Origin: Bacillota bacterium
GTDB taxonomy: Bacteria > Bacillota > Clostridia > Christensenellales > Aristaeellaceae
Length of the DNA stretch: 64,000 nucleotides
Assembly (NCBI GenBank): GCA_023416655.1
Contig: JAEZHK010000128.1
Location: forward strand, 62,001 to 126,000
Reading direction: 5' to 3'
Part shown: positions 7,949 through 16,924 of the stretch, piece by piece
Layout of the letters: every line of letters starts with the position of its first letter
Numbering within the stretch: the stretch's first letter is position 1
Translations under genes and position numbers: made by a program
The notes under the pieces: generated by a model
Database searches by the model: none
What the model saw: the letters and a program-made list of their open reading frames with translations, nothing else
Told to the model about the DNA's origin: nothing

Positions 7949-10900
7949 TCACCACTGCCCCTTCCCTCGGTTTTTGTTTTGCTGCTCTGCGTCCAGCGTC
8001 TTCGCCAACCTGCGCGATTCTCGGGCGCTGATCGCGCCGGTGTACTGCACGTTGATCACGGTGGGTGTGGCAGCTCCCGCCGCAGCCATGGCAGGGCGCA
8101 TTGGAGCCCCGGACGCTGGAATTTCCGGGGGCTTGATCACCGTGCGCATGGTTTGCTGCACCGCCGCTACGCGCTGATTCAGGCCGATTATCATACCCTC
8201 GGCCGTGTCGCGACCAAGCTGCATGAACTTTTTTGAAGGACTCTTGCTTTCCAGTTCGCGCTTCGCAGCCAGAAGTGCCGCGAGCGCGATTGCTTTATAC
8301 GCAGAGATCAGCTTCGCACGCTTGTCGTTCGCGCCGTCAATCAGGCCCTGGATACTGTCCTTGCCCAGCTGCTTCATACCCGATGTAAGCAACGCGAGCT
8401 GAAGTGTGACGCGAATGCGGCCCAGTTTGATGCCGTTGGCCAAGCCGGTCATCATGTCGATACCGTATCCTTTCCACACGCCGGACGGCGAGTGGATGTC
8501 CTCGGTCTTCTCAAGAGACTCGTTCCATTCCAGCGCTGCGGCGATCACGGCATCGCTGACGTCGCCTTTCTTCTCATTGATGCCCGTTACGCCACCGGCG
8601 ATCATGTTTTCAAGCACTGTTTTCCCGTCACCAGATAGGTCAATGGCGACAAACAGGCTTTTTAAGGTATTGTTCACGCCGGTGAGATCAAGGCCTGTAG
8701 CGGCTCCTGCCGTCAGCGCCGTGGAGAGATCCGTGAATATGCCCGACATGTCGGTTTTCTTAGTGGCTTCAATGATCTGGGTTTTCAATTCGTCGATCTT
8801 CGCAATCGCCCACAGGTTGTTTCCAGTAAAGTTTGGCGTGCCAAACACCTTTTCGTAGGTGCTGTCTAGCCATGACTGCGCCGCAGCCGCGATTTCGGGA
8901 TCGTCGCTTCCAACGTCCGTAACAGCCTGCGTCAGGCTTTCGATGAAACCTTGCTTCCCCTCGTTTACCAGCAGCTGCATCGCGGCCTCGGGGTATTTCA
9001 CCTTAAGCCCGTCCAGCATTTCCGACAGACGCGTTGAGTAATCCAGCGCGAGCTTTGCCTTTTGGGCTTCAAAGTCCTGCGTCTCAAGCTCCATCTTCTC
9101 AACAATCTGGGTTTTTATCTCCGGGTCTTTTTCCTTGTCCAATTGAGATTGCAGGTCGGCCATTGCCTGTTCGTGCGCGGTTTTTAAGGTATCCTGCTTG
9201 ACCGCTACGTCAGTCTGCAAGTAAGCGACGCCCTTGATAATATCCTCTTTGGTTCCGCCGCCCGCAGACACTACCGTATAACTGGCCTTTCCCGCCTGAA
9301 GCGCGATGTTCTGCGCGTCCAGAATGGACTGCCCGACCTGGACAATCTTCTGGTGCAGCTCTTCCAGTTTTGCCAACTGCTCTTCGGTTGGTTTTTTCCC
9401 ATTTTCCACGAGCGTCAGGACGTAGGTAATATAGGCCTGTGCTTCGTTGTCAAGGCTTGTCTTGGTCTCGTTCGTAGTTGTCTTGAGTTCGGCTAGTCTG
9501 GCGTCGTACGTCGCCTTGTCAATGATCCCGCCAGCGAGCTGTTCGTCGAGCGTCTTTTTCTTTTCGTCGAACGCAGCCTGAATAGCGTCATAGACAGGAG
9601 CAATGACTTCCGCGGCCTTTGTCTTGTATTCTTCTTTCTGCTTTTTGGTTTCTGCCTTGCCATCAGTAAGCCACTGCACGATCTGGTTGTTCAGGTCGGT
9701 GCTGTCGTTCGATAACTTGATTTGGGCATCGGCGGTGATCGTCATCTTGTGAACAGTGTCTTCGGTGTTGGCAATGGCTTCGTCGATACCCTTTGTGTCG
9801 ATCTTAACGTCCGAAAACGCAGCCTTCATCCGGTTTTCTGTGCTCATGCTGTCCATGTGCTGCTTCAGCGCGATCACGCCCGCAGTGATGGCCGCGAGTC
9901 CCAGCACCACCAGCGCCAGCGTCCCACCTCCGCCCACCAGGCCCGACAGGAATGACACGCCCTTCTTGATAGCGCTCAGCGCGGTGATCAGCTTGCCTGT
10001 GCCGATGAGGATCGGGCCGATGGCCGCTGCCCACAGCGCCGCGGTAACCACCTGCTGGCGCTGCTCGTCGTTCATGCTGGACAGATAGTCGTTGAGCTTG
10101 TCGAACCCGCCCGCGATACCGTTGATCACCGGTGAGAGCGTCGCGCCCAGCCGAATGGCGTTGTTCCTGAGCTTGTTTACCTCTGTACCAAGTCTTTGCG
10201 CATCGGTTGACATGCGTGCAGCGAATTTGGAGTCCAGCGTACCCTCGCTATGTTTGAGCTGTTCAAGAGTCTGGGCGTAGAATTCATTCGCACTCGATCC
10301 GAGTGCCATGACCGCCGACAGGCTCTCGACGCTGCCGAACAGCTTCGCCAGCGAATCTTCGCTACCGCCGGTCTTGTTCCGCACATCCTCCAAGAACCCG
10401 GTGAATCCCTTAGATTTCAGCGCGCTGGAGCTGAACTCCAACCCTAACCTCTTTGCTTCATCCGATGCCTCTTTAGTCGGTTTGAGCACGGCTGCCATCA
10501 CGGCTTTGATTTGGTCGAACGAGGTCGAAACTGGCACGCCGATCTTCGTGAGCGCCGCCGCACTCGCCAGCACTTCTTCCAGGGAAACTTCCAAAGGCCC
10601 CGCCAGGCCGGTCACTTTACCGATGTTCGACGCGATGTCTCCGATTTTGAAAACTCCCGCATCCTGGGCGACTAGGAACTTATCGAATACGCTGGTTGCA
10701 TCTGCCGTCTCAAGTCCAAATGCATTGATTGCCGCAGCGCTCCCCTGAATTACTGTGCCCACGTCGCTTGCGCCCGCCTTGGCGGCTTTCGCCGCTCCAG
10801 TGACCATGTCTACAGAATCAGCAACCGCTGCGCCGGACGAGATGGCATCGTAAGTCGCGGATGACAATTGCTCGGCGAACGTGTTCGTCGCGTCCGATGC

Positions 10901-11512
10901 CTCCAGCAGCTCGTCGCTTAGCGTTCCAATACCGTACTTAGCGGCATCCGGAAGCGTAGCGAGCATGCCCAACGAGTCATCGAAATCCATAAACAGCTTC
11001 GCGGATGCGGTCGCACCGGCCGCGATGGCTGCGGACACAAACTGTGTATACCTCTGGCCGGTTTTATCAAGGCCCTTCGCGAAGCCCTCCAGCGTGACGC
11101 CGCTTTCCTTCAGCTTGGCCTTGAACTGCTCGACGCGGCTGTTGGCCTTCTCGATGGCTGAGGACATCTGCTTCAGCTCATTTTCGGCCTTGTTGACGGC
11201 GGCTTGCTGATAGTTCAGCTCCGAGGCCAGCTTCCTGGCCTGCTCGCTGCCTTCGCCCTGGGCCTTGCTGACGCGCTCATATTCGGCGCGGACAACAGCA
11301 AGCCGTTTCTGCTGCTCGTCGAGCTTCTGGCGCAGCACATCCTGCCGCTTTGTCAATGCGGCCATGGACTGATCGCCCTTGCCGTACTGCGAGTTCAAAA
11401 GCGCCTGCTGCGAGGCGACGCCCTTCAGGTTTTTCTCGATGTTGGACAGCGCTTGGCGATATTTCTGCTCGCCCGTCAGCTGGATGTCGTGCCGGATCTC
11501 TCGCTTCGCCAT
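7949..11512 (-). CDS. Tail tape measure protein
   Basis: 1187 aa, by far the longest tail gene. The N-terminal ~150 residues are coiled coil, followed by a TP901-type tape-measure core (residues about 190-520). A hydrophobic segment (GGGGTLALVVLGLAAITAGV) lies about residue 510-540. A long helical region and a C-terminal Ala/Gly helical part follow. It starts 4 bp after the stop of the frameshifted chaperone. The length would predict a tail of roughly 180 nm by the usual 0.15 nm per residue rule. Confidence 0.9.
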   Translation of the reverse strand: MAKREIRHDIQLTGEQKYRQALSNIEKNLKGVASQQALLNSQYGKGDQSMAALTKRQDVLRQKLDEQQKRLAVVRAEYERVSKAQGEGSEQARKLASELNYQQAAVNKAENELKQMSSAIEKANSRVEQFKAKLKESGVTLEGFAKGLDKTGQRYTQFVSAAIAAGATASAKLFMDFDDSLGMLATLPDAAKYGIGTLSDELLEASDATNTFAEQLSSATYDAISSGAAVADSVDMVTGAAKAAKAGASDVGTVIQGSAAAINAFGLETADATSVFDKFLVAQDAGVFKIGDIASNIGKVTGLAGPLEVSLEEVLASAAALTKIGVPVSTSFDQIKAVMAAVLKPTKEASDEAKRLGLEFSSSALKSKGFTGFLEDVRNKTGGSEDSLAKLFGSVESLSAVMALGSSANEFYAQTLEQLKHSEGTLDSKFAARMSTDAQRLGTEVNKLRNNAIRLGATLSPVINGIAGGFDKLNDYLSSMNDEQRQQVVTAALWAAAIGPILIGTGKLITALSAIKKGVSFLSGLVGGGGTLALVVLGLAAITAGVIALKQHMDSMSTENRMKAAFSDVKIDTKGIDEAIANTEDTVHKMTITADAQIKLSNDSTDLNNQIVQWLTDGKAETKKQKEEYKTKAAEVIAPVYDAIQAAFDEKKKTLDEQLAGGIIDKATYDARLAELKTTTNETKTSLDNEAQAYITYVLTLVENGKKPTEEQLAKLEELHQKIVQVGQSILDAQNIALQAGKASYTVVSAGGGTKEDIIKGVAYLQTDVAVKQDTLKTAHEQAMADLQSQLDKEKDPEIKTQIVEKMELETQDFEAQKAKLALDYSTRLSEMLDGLKVKYPEAAMQLLVNEGKQGFIESLTQAVTDVGSDDPEIAAAAQSWLDSTYEKVFGTPNFTGNNLWAIAKIDELKTQIIEATKKTDMSGIFTDLSTALTAGAATGLDLTGVNNTLKSLFVAIDLSGDGKTVLENMIAGGVTGINEKKGDVSDAVIAAALEWNESLEKTEDIHSPSGVWKGYGIDMMTGLANGIKLGRIRVTLQLALLTSGMKQLGKDSIQGLIDGANDKRAKLISAYKAIALAALLAAKRELESKSPSKKFMQLGRDTAEGMIIGLNQRVAAVQQTMRTVIKPPEIPASGAPMRPAMAAAGAATPTVINVQYTGAISARESRRLAKTLDAEQQNKNRGKGQW

Positions 11513-11515
11513 GCC

Positions 11516-11695
11516 CTACCCCCCAAACATCGCCATGATCTGCGCGTCCTGGTTCCTCGGCGCAGTTTTTTCGCCGGTTTTTAAATCATATAAGGCCATC
11601 ACCATGCGCGGCGTGGCCTTCCAAAACTCACTGTGATGGTTGATCCCCATGGCCGCGATCCACAGTTCCATCAGCTGCCGCCATGGGATTGTCAG
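11516..11695 (-). CDS. gpT-like extension of the tail chaperone, made by -1 frameshift
   Basis: The -1 frame opens at the slippery site and runs 59 codons from 11695 to a TAG at 11518-11516. It encodes a basic, Met- and Trp-containing helix-rich segment (for example QLMELWIAAMGI). It has no start codon of its own with an RBS. It ends 3 bp before the tape-measure ATG, which is the standard place for the T part of gpG/gpGT. The full fusion from 12072 would be about 185 aa. Confidence 0.75.
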   Translation of the reverse strand: MTIPWRQLMELWIAAMGINHHSEFWKATPRMVMALYDLKTGEKTAPRNQDAQIMAMFGG

Positions 11696-12072
11696 TTTTT
11701 TTCGTCACCTTCGCCCAACTCGGGCGCATCGCCTTGCATGGAGCCGAACATCTCGATGACCGCGTCCGATGCTACATCGAACATCGGGTCGTACTCGTCC
11801 ATACCCCATATCGATTTCGAGAAGGTCTCCCAGGACATTGCGCGCCCGCCGGAGCGGATTGCGCCATAGACCATCGCCATGAGGGCAGACATCGCGCCCG
11901 CGAGCAGCTCTGTCAGGATGATGCCGCCGTTGGGTTCCCGGTCGAACTGCGTGGCGTATATCTGTTCCGCGTGGCTGATCGCCAGATGGTCGAAATCTAG
12001 CCTGTAATCCTCTTTCCCGATGCGCACCACACGCTCCACAGGCCTCAGATCAAGCGCTGTAAACAGGCTCAT
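11692..12072 (-). CDS. Tail assembly chaperone gpG
   Basis: 126 aa from the ATG behind GGAGGAGGAAGCC. An upstream in-frame ATG at 12087 lies inside this RBS and is less likely. The acidic small protein between tail tube and tape measure has the position, size and Asp/Glu-rich tail (ends EGDEKN) of gpG-type chaperones that coat the tape measure before tail tube assembly. The last codons carry the slippery heptamer described separately. Confidence 0.8.
   Translation of the reverse strand: MSLFTALDLRPVERVVRIGKEDYRLDFDHLAISHAEQIYATQFDREPNGGIILTELLAGAMSALMAMVYGAIRSGGRAMSWETFSKSIWGMDEYDPMFDVASDAVIEMFGSMQGDAPELGEGDEKN
11695..11701 (-). promoter_or_regulatory. Programmed -1 ribosomal frameshift site A-AAA-AAC
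   Basis: On the minus strand the last gpG codons read GAA AAA AAC TGA. The heptamer A AAA AAC is in the correct 0-frame phase for tandem slippage, immediately before the stop. A -1 shift enters the 59-codon open frame that ends just before tape measure. Confidence 0.8.
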
Positions 12073-12134
12073 GGCTTCCTCCTCCAAATGATGCGCCCGC
12101 CCCTTGCTGGGGCGGGCGCGTGTTCATGCGGCGG

Positions 12135-13019
12135 TTAGGCCGCGGTGGCGTTGTAGGTGACCTCGATGACAACCTGCGTCGCGCTGACTCGGGTGACGCT
12201 GGCCGCGGAGAAACCGGTGGTCGGCAGGCCCTGCACATCGGACGCGTTGAAACCCGGGGCGAACACGTAGCCCGCCGCTGCGGTGAGCGTGATGGTGGCT
12301 TTGTAGACGGTAGTGGGGGCGAACGTTCCAGCCGCCGGAGACCAGGCGAGCGCCGCAGTGTAGCCGGTGCCGGCGTTGTGGGACGCCTGCGGCGTCGCAG
12401 CCTTGACGGGCGCGGTCACATTGTAGATCGCCGCGCCGACCGTCTTGTCGGGCGTGGTCGGGCGCACCGCCGCGAAGAACGCGTCGACGGCAGTTTGGTC
12501 CGCGAGATTCGGCTCGAAGTCATAGATCGGTTCATCGTCGAATTCGCGGATGCACGAGAACTCGATGCTTTCCGTCTGGATCTGCGGGCCCTGTTCCGTT
12601 TCGGTGGCGTAAGTCTCGTCGCTGGGCGCGGCGCTGGCGTTTCGGAACCACCATGCTTTGTATCCGCGTTCGGTTTTCACGTAGAAACCGACCGCCAGCG
12701 CCATCGGCTGGTCCGCGGCCTTGCCGATCAGGTAGCGCGAACCCTCCTGCGGGGCCGTCAGGCTGTAGTACATCTCCATCTTGTCCTCGTCGGACAGGTT
12801 GGCCGTCTGTACCGTGACCTTGGCGTCGGTGACAAGCGTCTTATTGATCAGCAGCCGCCCAGACTCCCGGTGCTGCAGCGGCGCTTTCGTGAGCGCGATG
12901 GCGACGTTTGCCGCCGTGCTGATTTTCCGCGGGGTTCCATAGGTCAGCACGCCACCGACGCGGGACGCCTGCGCGATGAATACGTCTCGCACGGCGAGTA
13001 CGATGTTCTGAGTGCTCAA
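12135..13019 (-). CDS. Major tail tube protein with C-terminal Ig-like domain
   Basis: 294 aa. I choose the TTG at 13019, which overlaps the previous stop (TTGA) and follows GAAAGGAAGGG. The longer ORF to 13115 would overlap the upstream gene by 100 bp. The first ~200 residues fit a phi13/TP901-type tube subunit. The last ~95 residues resemble a bacterial Ig-like surface module (pattern AALAWSPAAGTF...VYKATITLTAAAGYVF). Such appended domains decorate the tail surface. Confidence 0.78.
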   Translation of the reverse strand: MSTQNIVLAVRDVFIAQASRVGGVLTYGTPRKISTAANVAIALTKAPLQHRESGRLLINKTLVTDAKVTVQTANLSDEDKMEMYYSLTAPQEGSRYLIGKAADQPMALAVGFYVKTERGYKAWWFRNASAAPSDETYATETEQGPQIQTESIEFSCIREFDDEPIYDFEPNLADQTAVDAFFAAVRPTTPDKTVGAAIYNVTAPVKAATPQASHNAGTGYTAALAWSPAAGTFAPTTVYKATITLTAAAGYVFAPGFNASDVQGLPTTGFSAASVTRVSATQVVIEVTYNATAA

Positions 13020-13345
13020 TTCAATACCCTTCCTTTCGTCACGTCGATGACGTGCTGGTAGTAGGTTGTGGTCCCATCCTTCTGGAGCAGTTGCTCGCGC
13101 GATGCGATGCCCCACCCGCCCGCGCGCAGTGCGGTGCAGACGGCGTTGATCGTTGTCCCGTTGTAAGTGGTTTGGTAGATCGTGATGCGGTAGGTGTACG
13201 CCTCAGTCAGCGGCGCTCCGGATTCATAGTCTCCATCCCCCGCAAACGCCAGCTGATAGACAACACCCTCCGATACGCCGGAGGGCATCTCCAAGTGGTA
13301 TGTTGGTTTGATCGCGCTGAGCAGCGCGAATAGCTCATCGTTCAC
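13016..13345 (-). CDS. Tail terminator / tail completion protein
   Basis: 109 aa. Its size, the acidic N-terminus and its place between HK97 gp10-like and tail tube genes fit the DUF3168/tail-terminator group that caps the tail tube at the neck. It overlaps both neighbours by a few bases. The assignment is mostly from gene order. Confidence 0.65.
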   Translation of the reverse strand: MNDELFALLSAIKPTYHLEMPSGVSEGVVYQLAFAGDGDYESGAPLTEAYTYRITIYQTTYNGTTINAVCTALRAGGWGIASREQLLQKDGTTTYYQHVIDVTKGRVLN

Positions 13346-13764
13346 AGCTTGCTCTCACGCTCCCAAACGTCCAGCATCGCCTGTGCAGCTGGCCCTTCGG
13401 CTTCGGCGGCGGATGCCGTCGCCCACGGTCGAGCGGCCATCTTCTTTGTGCCGTAGTTCGCCACGAACGCCACCGTTTCGATTCTCTCGCCCTTCGGGTG
13501 GTTCTTATCGCGCCGGTTCCCGGCCGGGTATACCTCAAGGCCATACCCGTCTCCACGCTTTCGGATTGTGCTGCGTTTAATCGAAAGATGCGTCGTTCCC
13601 ATGTCGAAGATCTTCATCACCATGATCTGGTGCTGCGTCGCTTTGACGTATTCGTCTCCGGCGGCTTCAACCATCTTTTGAAGAATCTCCGGCGTAGCTT
13701 TACGCTCCATGACGATGTCGTCCAGCAGTTTGTCGAGGTCGAGGCTGTCTTTGATCCGCGCCAT
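13342..13764 (-). CDS. HK97 gp10-family neck protein
   Basis: 140 aa from the ATG at 13764, which overlaps the preceding stop as TGATG. The pattern of an N-terminal helix, a basic middle (IKRSTIRKRGDGYGLEVYP) and a C-terminal FVANYGTKKMAARPWA segment is characteristic of the HK97 gp10 family, a connector/neck component of long-tailed phages. Confidence 0.78.
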   Translation of the reverse strand: MARIKDSLDLDKLLDDIVMERKATPEILQKMVEAAGDEYVKATQHQIMVMKIFDMGTTHLSIKRSTIRKRGDGYGLEVYPAGNRRDKNHPKGERIETVAFVANYGTKKMAARPWATASAAEAEGPAAQAMLDVWERESKL

Positions 13765-14363
13765 CAAACAGCCACCCCGCAAACAAGCTCCACCCTCTGA
13801 CCGATGTACTGCGTCCTCCGAACCGGGTAAGTCTTTCCGTTGTAGCCCAGATACGCCTCGCCATTGTACTCCACGCCGTAGATGAGCACTCGGAGCGTCA
13901 GCTCGATGCCCGCTACCTGCGCATTGTAATACTCCGCAGAGGTGACACTGCGCACTTCCGCGATGGTCGCCTTTGCTGTTGCCTCGTTCGGCGTAGTGGT
14001 GGGCGTTCCAACGCTGTCGTGCCCAGTCGTTGCTGGGACCAGCGTCACGGCCGAGAACACGCGCGGCCCGGTCATCAGCGTCAGGTCGGTGATAGGTTCG
14101 CCGCTTTCGTCGTCCGTGCCGTGGTAGATCCGGGTGATTACGTACGGTGTCGTTCCGATCACGGCCAGGTCGTGCTCTAGTATGGTCTCATTGCGGAGGA
14201 TGCGCACGCGCTGGAGCTGGTCCCCGTCCTCGTTTCCCGCGGCTTCGTGCTGCAGGTTTCCAAACCAGCATTCGATTCGCTGCGTCATGCCCGTTGTGGG
14301 CGCTGCGCGTGGCAGCGCCCCAGAAGGCGTCAAGATTCGAATTGACCCGGCGTCAAGCATCAT
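13764..14363 (-). CDS. Head closure / head-tail adaptor protein, apparently two-domain
   Basis: 199 aa, about twice the usual length of SPP1 gp16-type head closure proteins. The C-terminal ~100 residues end with GKTYPVRRTQYIGQRVELVC, a typical closure-protein ending. The N-terminal half could be a second, diverged copy of the same fold or an adaptor. It overlaps the upstream connector gene by 11 bp. Confidence 0.65.
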   Translation of the reverse strand: MMLDAGSIRILTPSGALPRAAPTTGMTQRIECWFGNLQHEAAGNEDGDQLQRVRILRNETILEHDLAVIGTTPYVITRIYHGTDDESGEPITDLTLMTGPRVFSAVTLVPATTGHDSVGTPTTTPNEATAKATIAEVRSVTSAEYYNAQVAGIELTLRVLIYGVEYNGEAYLGYNGKTYPVRRTQYIGQRVELVCGVAV

Positions 14364-14646
14364 CGGTTGTCACCCTCTCCGCCAACCACCGCTCTCTGCG
14401 CGCCAGGCGCAGCCACTCAGGCATTCCGCCGGGCTTGTCTCGGCTTTGATACTGCCATGCCGCGAAATCCACCAACAGCATCGTGTCGTCTGTGGAATCC
14501 TCGAGGAGGTGGATGCCCGCGCGCGCCATCGCTTCATCCGCCGCCACAAGGCGCGCAGCTAAATGAACGTCCAGCAGCGCGTCCCCGGCCGGTCGGTTGA
14601 GCCGCGTCTTGAGCAACGCCAGCGCGGTTGCCGCGTTGTGCGCCAT
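14353..14646 (-). CDS. gp6-like head-tail connector
   Basis: 97 aa and helix-rich. The DALLDVHLAARLVAADEAMARAGI pattern (quoted in part), the small size and the position directly after the capsid gene fit the HK97 gp6 connector family that forms the ring below the portal. Confidence 0.7.
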   Translation of the reverse strand: MAHNAATALALLKTRLNRPAGDALLDVHLAARLVAADEAMARAGIHLLEDSTDDTMLLVDFAAWQYQSRDKPGGMPEWLRLARRERWLAERVTTDDA

Positions 14647-14676
14647 CAGATCTACCTCCTCGCATCACAGATTGGA

Positions 14677-16356
14677 TCAGGTCTTGGTGTAGGTGGCGGT
14701 CAGCATGTCGGAGTTTTCCATCTTGCTCTTGACCGCGATGGCCTTGACCGTGGCCGTGGCGGACAGCGTGATGGGCCCGGTCGTGCTGTACTTGGGCTTC
14801 GCCGTGGTCGGCGCGCTGCCGTCCGTGGTATAGTGGATGTCAGCGCCCGGCGTCTCGCAGGCCAGGAACACGGTCACGGTGGTGGCGAACGATCCGGCGA
14901 CCGGCATGGCGGTGGGCGTCGCGACCTTGTTGGCGACGTCGGTTGCGAACGTGCGCGTGGTGGTCGGATCGGCGTTGGCGATGTTCACGGCCACGAACGC
15001 CTCACCGATGACCGGCATGCCGTCGTAGCGCGCATATCCCTTGTACAGGGTCTGGTTCTGCAGGAAGCGCACGTGCTCGCTACTCTCCAGCGACACGCCC
15101 TCGCGCTCGGGCAGCAGGTACAGCGACATGTACCCACCGACGATGTCGTAGTCCGGCATGAACTCTAGGATCACGACGTCTCCGCCGATGATGGGCATCG
15201 TGTTCTGCTGGGACGCGACCAGCGCGCCGGCGGCGTTGAACGTGATGGTCTTGGACAGCAGCGTCGCCCAGGTTTTGCTGTTCATGCACCAAGTCTTCAC
15301 GCCGTCAGAGAAGTTGGGCTTGGCCACGAACATGTACAGCAGCAGCGCCGCAAAGAAGTCCGCGGCGGCGGTGTAACTGGCCGGGTTGATCTTGAGGAGG
15401 TTCGTGGCGTGCAGGTCGGTCCAGTCGGGCGCATCGGCGCCCCATGTGGACGGCTTCGCCGTCTGGGCGAGGCGCGTCATGACGCCGATCGGCATCTTAG
15501 TGCCGGTGCCGTACAGGATCGCCTTGTCCAGCGCGATGCCCACGGCCTGGCTCAGGTTGTCCATGATCTCAGAGGCCAGGTTGATGTCACTGTCCTCAAG
15601 CGCGGTGTTGTGGATCGGGATGTATCCGCCCACCATGTACGCGTCGGTCTCGACCTGGCTGAACTTGAACGCCAGCTCGTTCAGCGTGCCGGTGATCTCC
15701 ATCCAGACGCCCTCCGGGATGGCGCCAGTGATGCGGGTTCTGGTCTTGCCGCCGACCGGGCGCAGCCTGACCTTGGTAATCAGCTTGCTGTAACGGTGCA
15801 GGTTGTCACGCAGCATGTCGAGCATGACGGTCGGAATCAGAAGCTCCGTGCCGGTGACCGCGCGCGTCTCACCCTTCATGCCGCGGACGCGGACCAGGAA
15901 TTCCTTCACGTCGTCGCGGGAGATGATCTTGTTCAGGCCGTCCCTGAACAGACTCCTGTTGGTCATGTGGTGTTTCTCCTTTCTCTTCTCGCCCTGGTCG
16001 CCATCGGCTGCGGGTGCGGGACTGGGCTGATCTTTCCCGCGCGCATTGAGCTCAGCGAGCTCGTCCTCAAGCTTTTTGATCTCGTCCGTCAGCTGCTGTT
16101 TTTTGCCGTCGTTTTCCGATTTCTCATCGGTAAGCGCCTTCTCGTTCGCCTCGTGTTCAGCCACCGCCGCGTCGATCGCATCCTTATCCTCCTGGGCGGT
16201 CTGGTCGGTGACTTCGTTGATCGCCGCCTCTAACTCGTCGTTGCGCTTCTTGAGCGCCTCTGAGCGGGCAGAAAAATCCGCATCGCGTTTGAGCAATGCG
16301 GAGAGTTGGTCCCGCAGGGACGTGATCTTACGCCCCAGCACCAGTTGCCTGAGCAT
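14677..16356 (-). CDS. Major capsid protein (HK97 fold) with N-terminal delta domain and C-terminal CHB-like domain
   Basis: 559 aa from the ATG behind GAGGCTGAACC. Residues 1-125 are a long charged coiled coil (delta/scaffold domain) that the protease should remove. The central ~340 residues are the HK97-type capsid. The last ~80 residues (AMPVAGSFATTVTVFLACET to the end, with DIHYTTDGSAPT) match the chitobiase/beta-hexosaminidase C-terminal Ig-like domain, likely exposed on the capsid surface. It overlaps the protease gene by 28 bp. Confidence 0.87.
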   Translation of the reverse strand: MLRQLVLGRKITSLRDQLSALLKRDADFSARSEALKKRNDELEAAINEVTDQTAQEDKDAIDAAVAEHEANEKALTDEKSENDGKKQQLTDEIKKLEDELAELNARGKDQPSPAPAADGDQGEKRKEKHHMTNRSLFRDGLNKIISRDDVKEFLVRVRGMKGETRAVTGTELLIPTVMLDMLRDNLHRYSKLITKVRLRPVGGKTRTRITGAIPEGVWMEITGTLNELAFKFSQVETDAYMVGGYIPIHNTALEDSDINLASEIMDNLSQAVGIALDKAILYGTGTKMPIGVMTRLAQTAKPSTWGADAPDWTDLHATNLLKINPASYTAAADFFAALLLYMFVAKPNFSDGVKTWCMNSKTWATLLSKTITFNAAGALVASQQNTMPIIGGDVVILEFMPDYDIVGGYMSLYLLPEREGVSLESSEHVRFLQNQTLYKGYARYDGMPVIGEAFVAVNIANADPTTTRTFATDVANKVATPTAMPVAGSFATTVTVFLACETPGADIHYTTDGSAPTTAKPKYSTTGPITLSATATVKAIAVKSKMENSDMLTATYTKT

Positions 16357-16924
16357 GGTTCAGCCTCGCTTTCATTCTGGATTTCCAGGCGTCGTTCTCC
16401 CGGCGCCGGATCTGGTTCAGGTCCGCCTTGCGCGCCTCCACGCTCGTGTCCTCATAGGCAGGAAACGTGACCACTGAAATTTCGTAGAGCTTGACACGCT
16501 TGATCGTCCAGTGCACGCTGCCATCCGGATTAAACGTGGTCTGCTCGTCGAGGATGTCAAACCCGAAGCTGCACTGGTCCACGTCACCGCGCTGCACGCG
16601 CGCGTACAGGTTGGTGGCGTCGCCGTCGTCTGGATTTACCGTGATCTCTCCCCACAGTCCACGTTCGTCCGCGCGAAGTGTAAGCGTACCTGCTTTGTTG
16701 CGCCCGAGAACCAGCGTAGTGTCGTGGTTGGTCAGCGCGCGGATGTCATCTCCCAATGCGCCCTCAAATGCGGCCGGGTCGATGCTTTCGGTCGCGCCTG
16801 GCCAGAGTTCGTACACCGACCCGAACACTGCGAAGTATCCGTCAATATGCTTCGTTCCGCCGTCCTCGACCGCCCGAAATTCAGTTGCCCTCGTCCTGGC
16901 TTGTCTTGTCGCCCTGTCCGCCAC
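16328..16924 (-). CDS. HK97-family prohead protease
   Basis: About 198 aa if started at the GTG at 16924 behind GGGAGGTGA; the longer ORF overlaps portal by 110 bp. The motif DGYFAVFGSVYELWPGATE, a His in LTNHD and a Ser in DQCSFGF correspond to the herpesvirus-type serine protease fold of HK97 gp4. It should process the delta domain of the adjacent capsid protein. Confidence 0.85.
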   Translation of the reverse strand: MADRATRQARTRATEFRAVEDGGTKHIDGYFAVFGSVYELWPGATESIDPAAFEGALGDDIRALTNHDTTLVLGRNKAGTLTLRADERGLWGEITVNPDDGDATNLYARVQRGDVDQCSFGFDILDEQTTFNPDGSVHWTIKRVKLYEISVVTFPAYEDTSVEARKADLNQIRRRENDAWKSRMKARLNHAQATGAGA

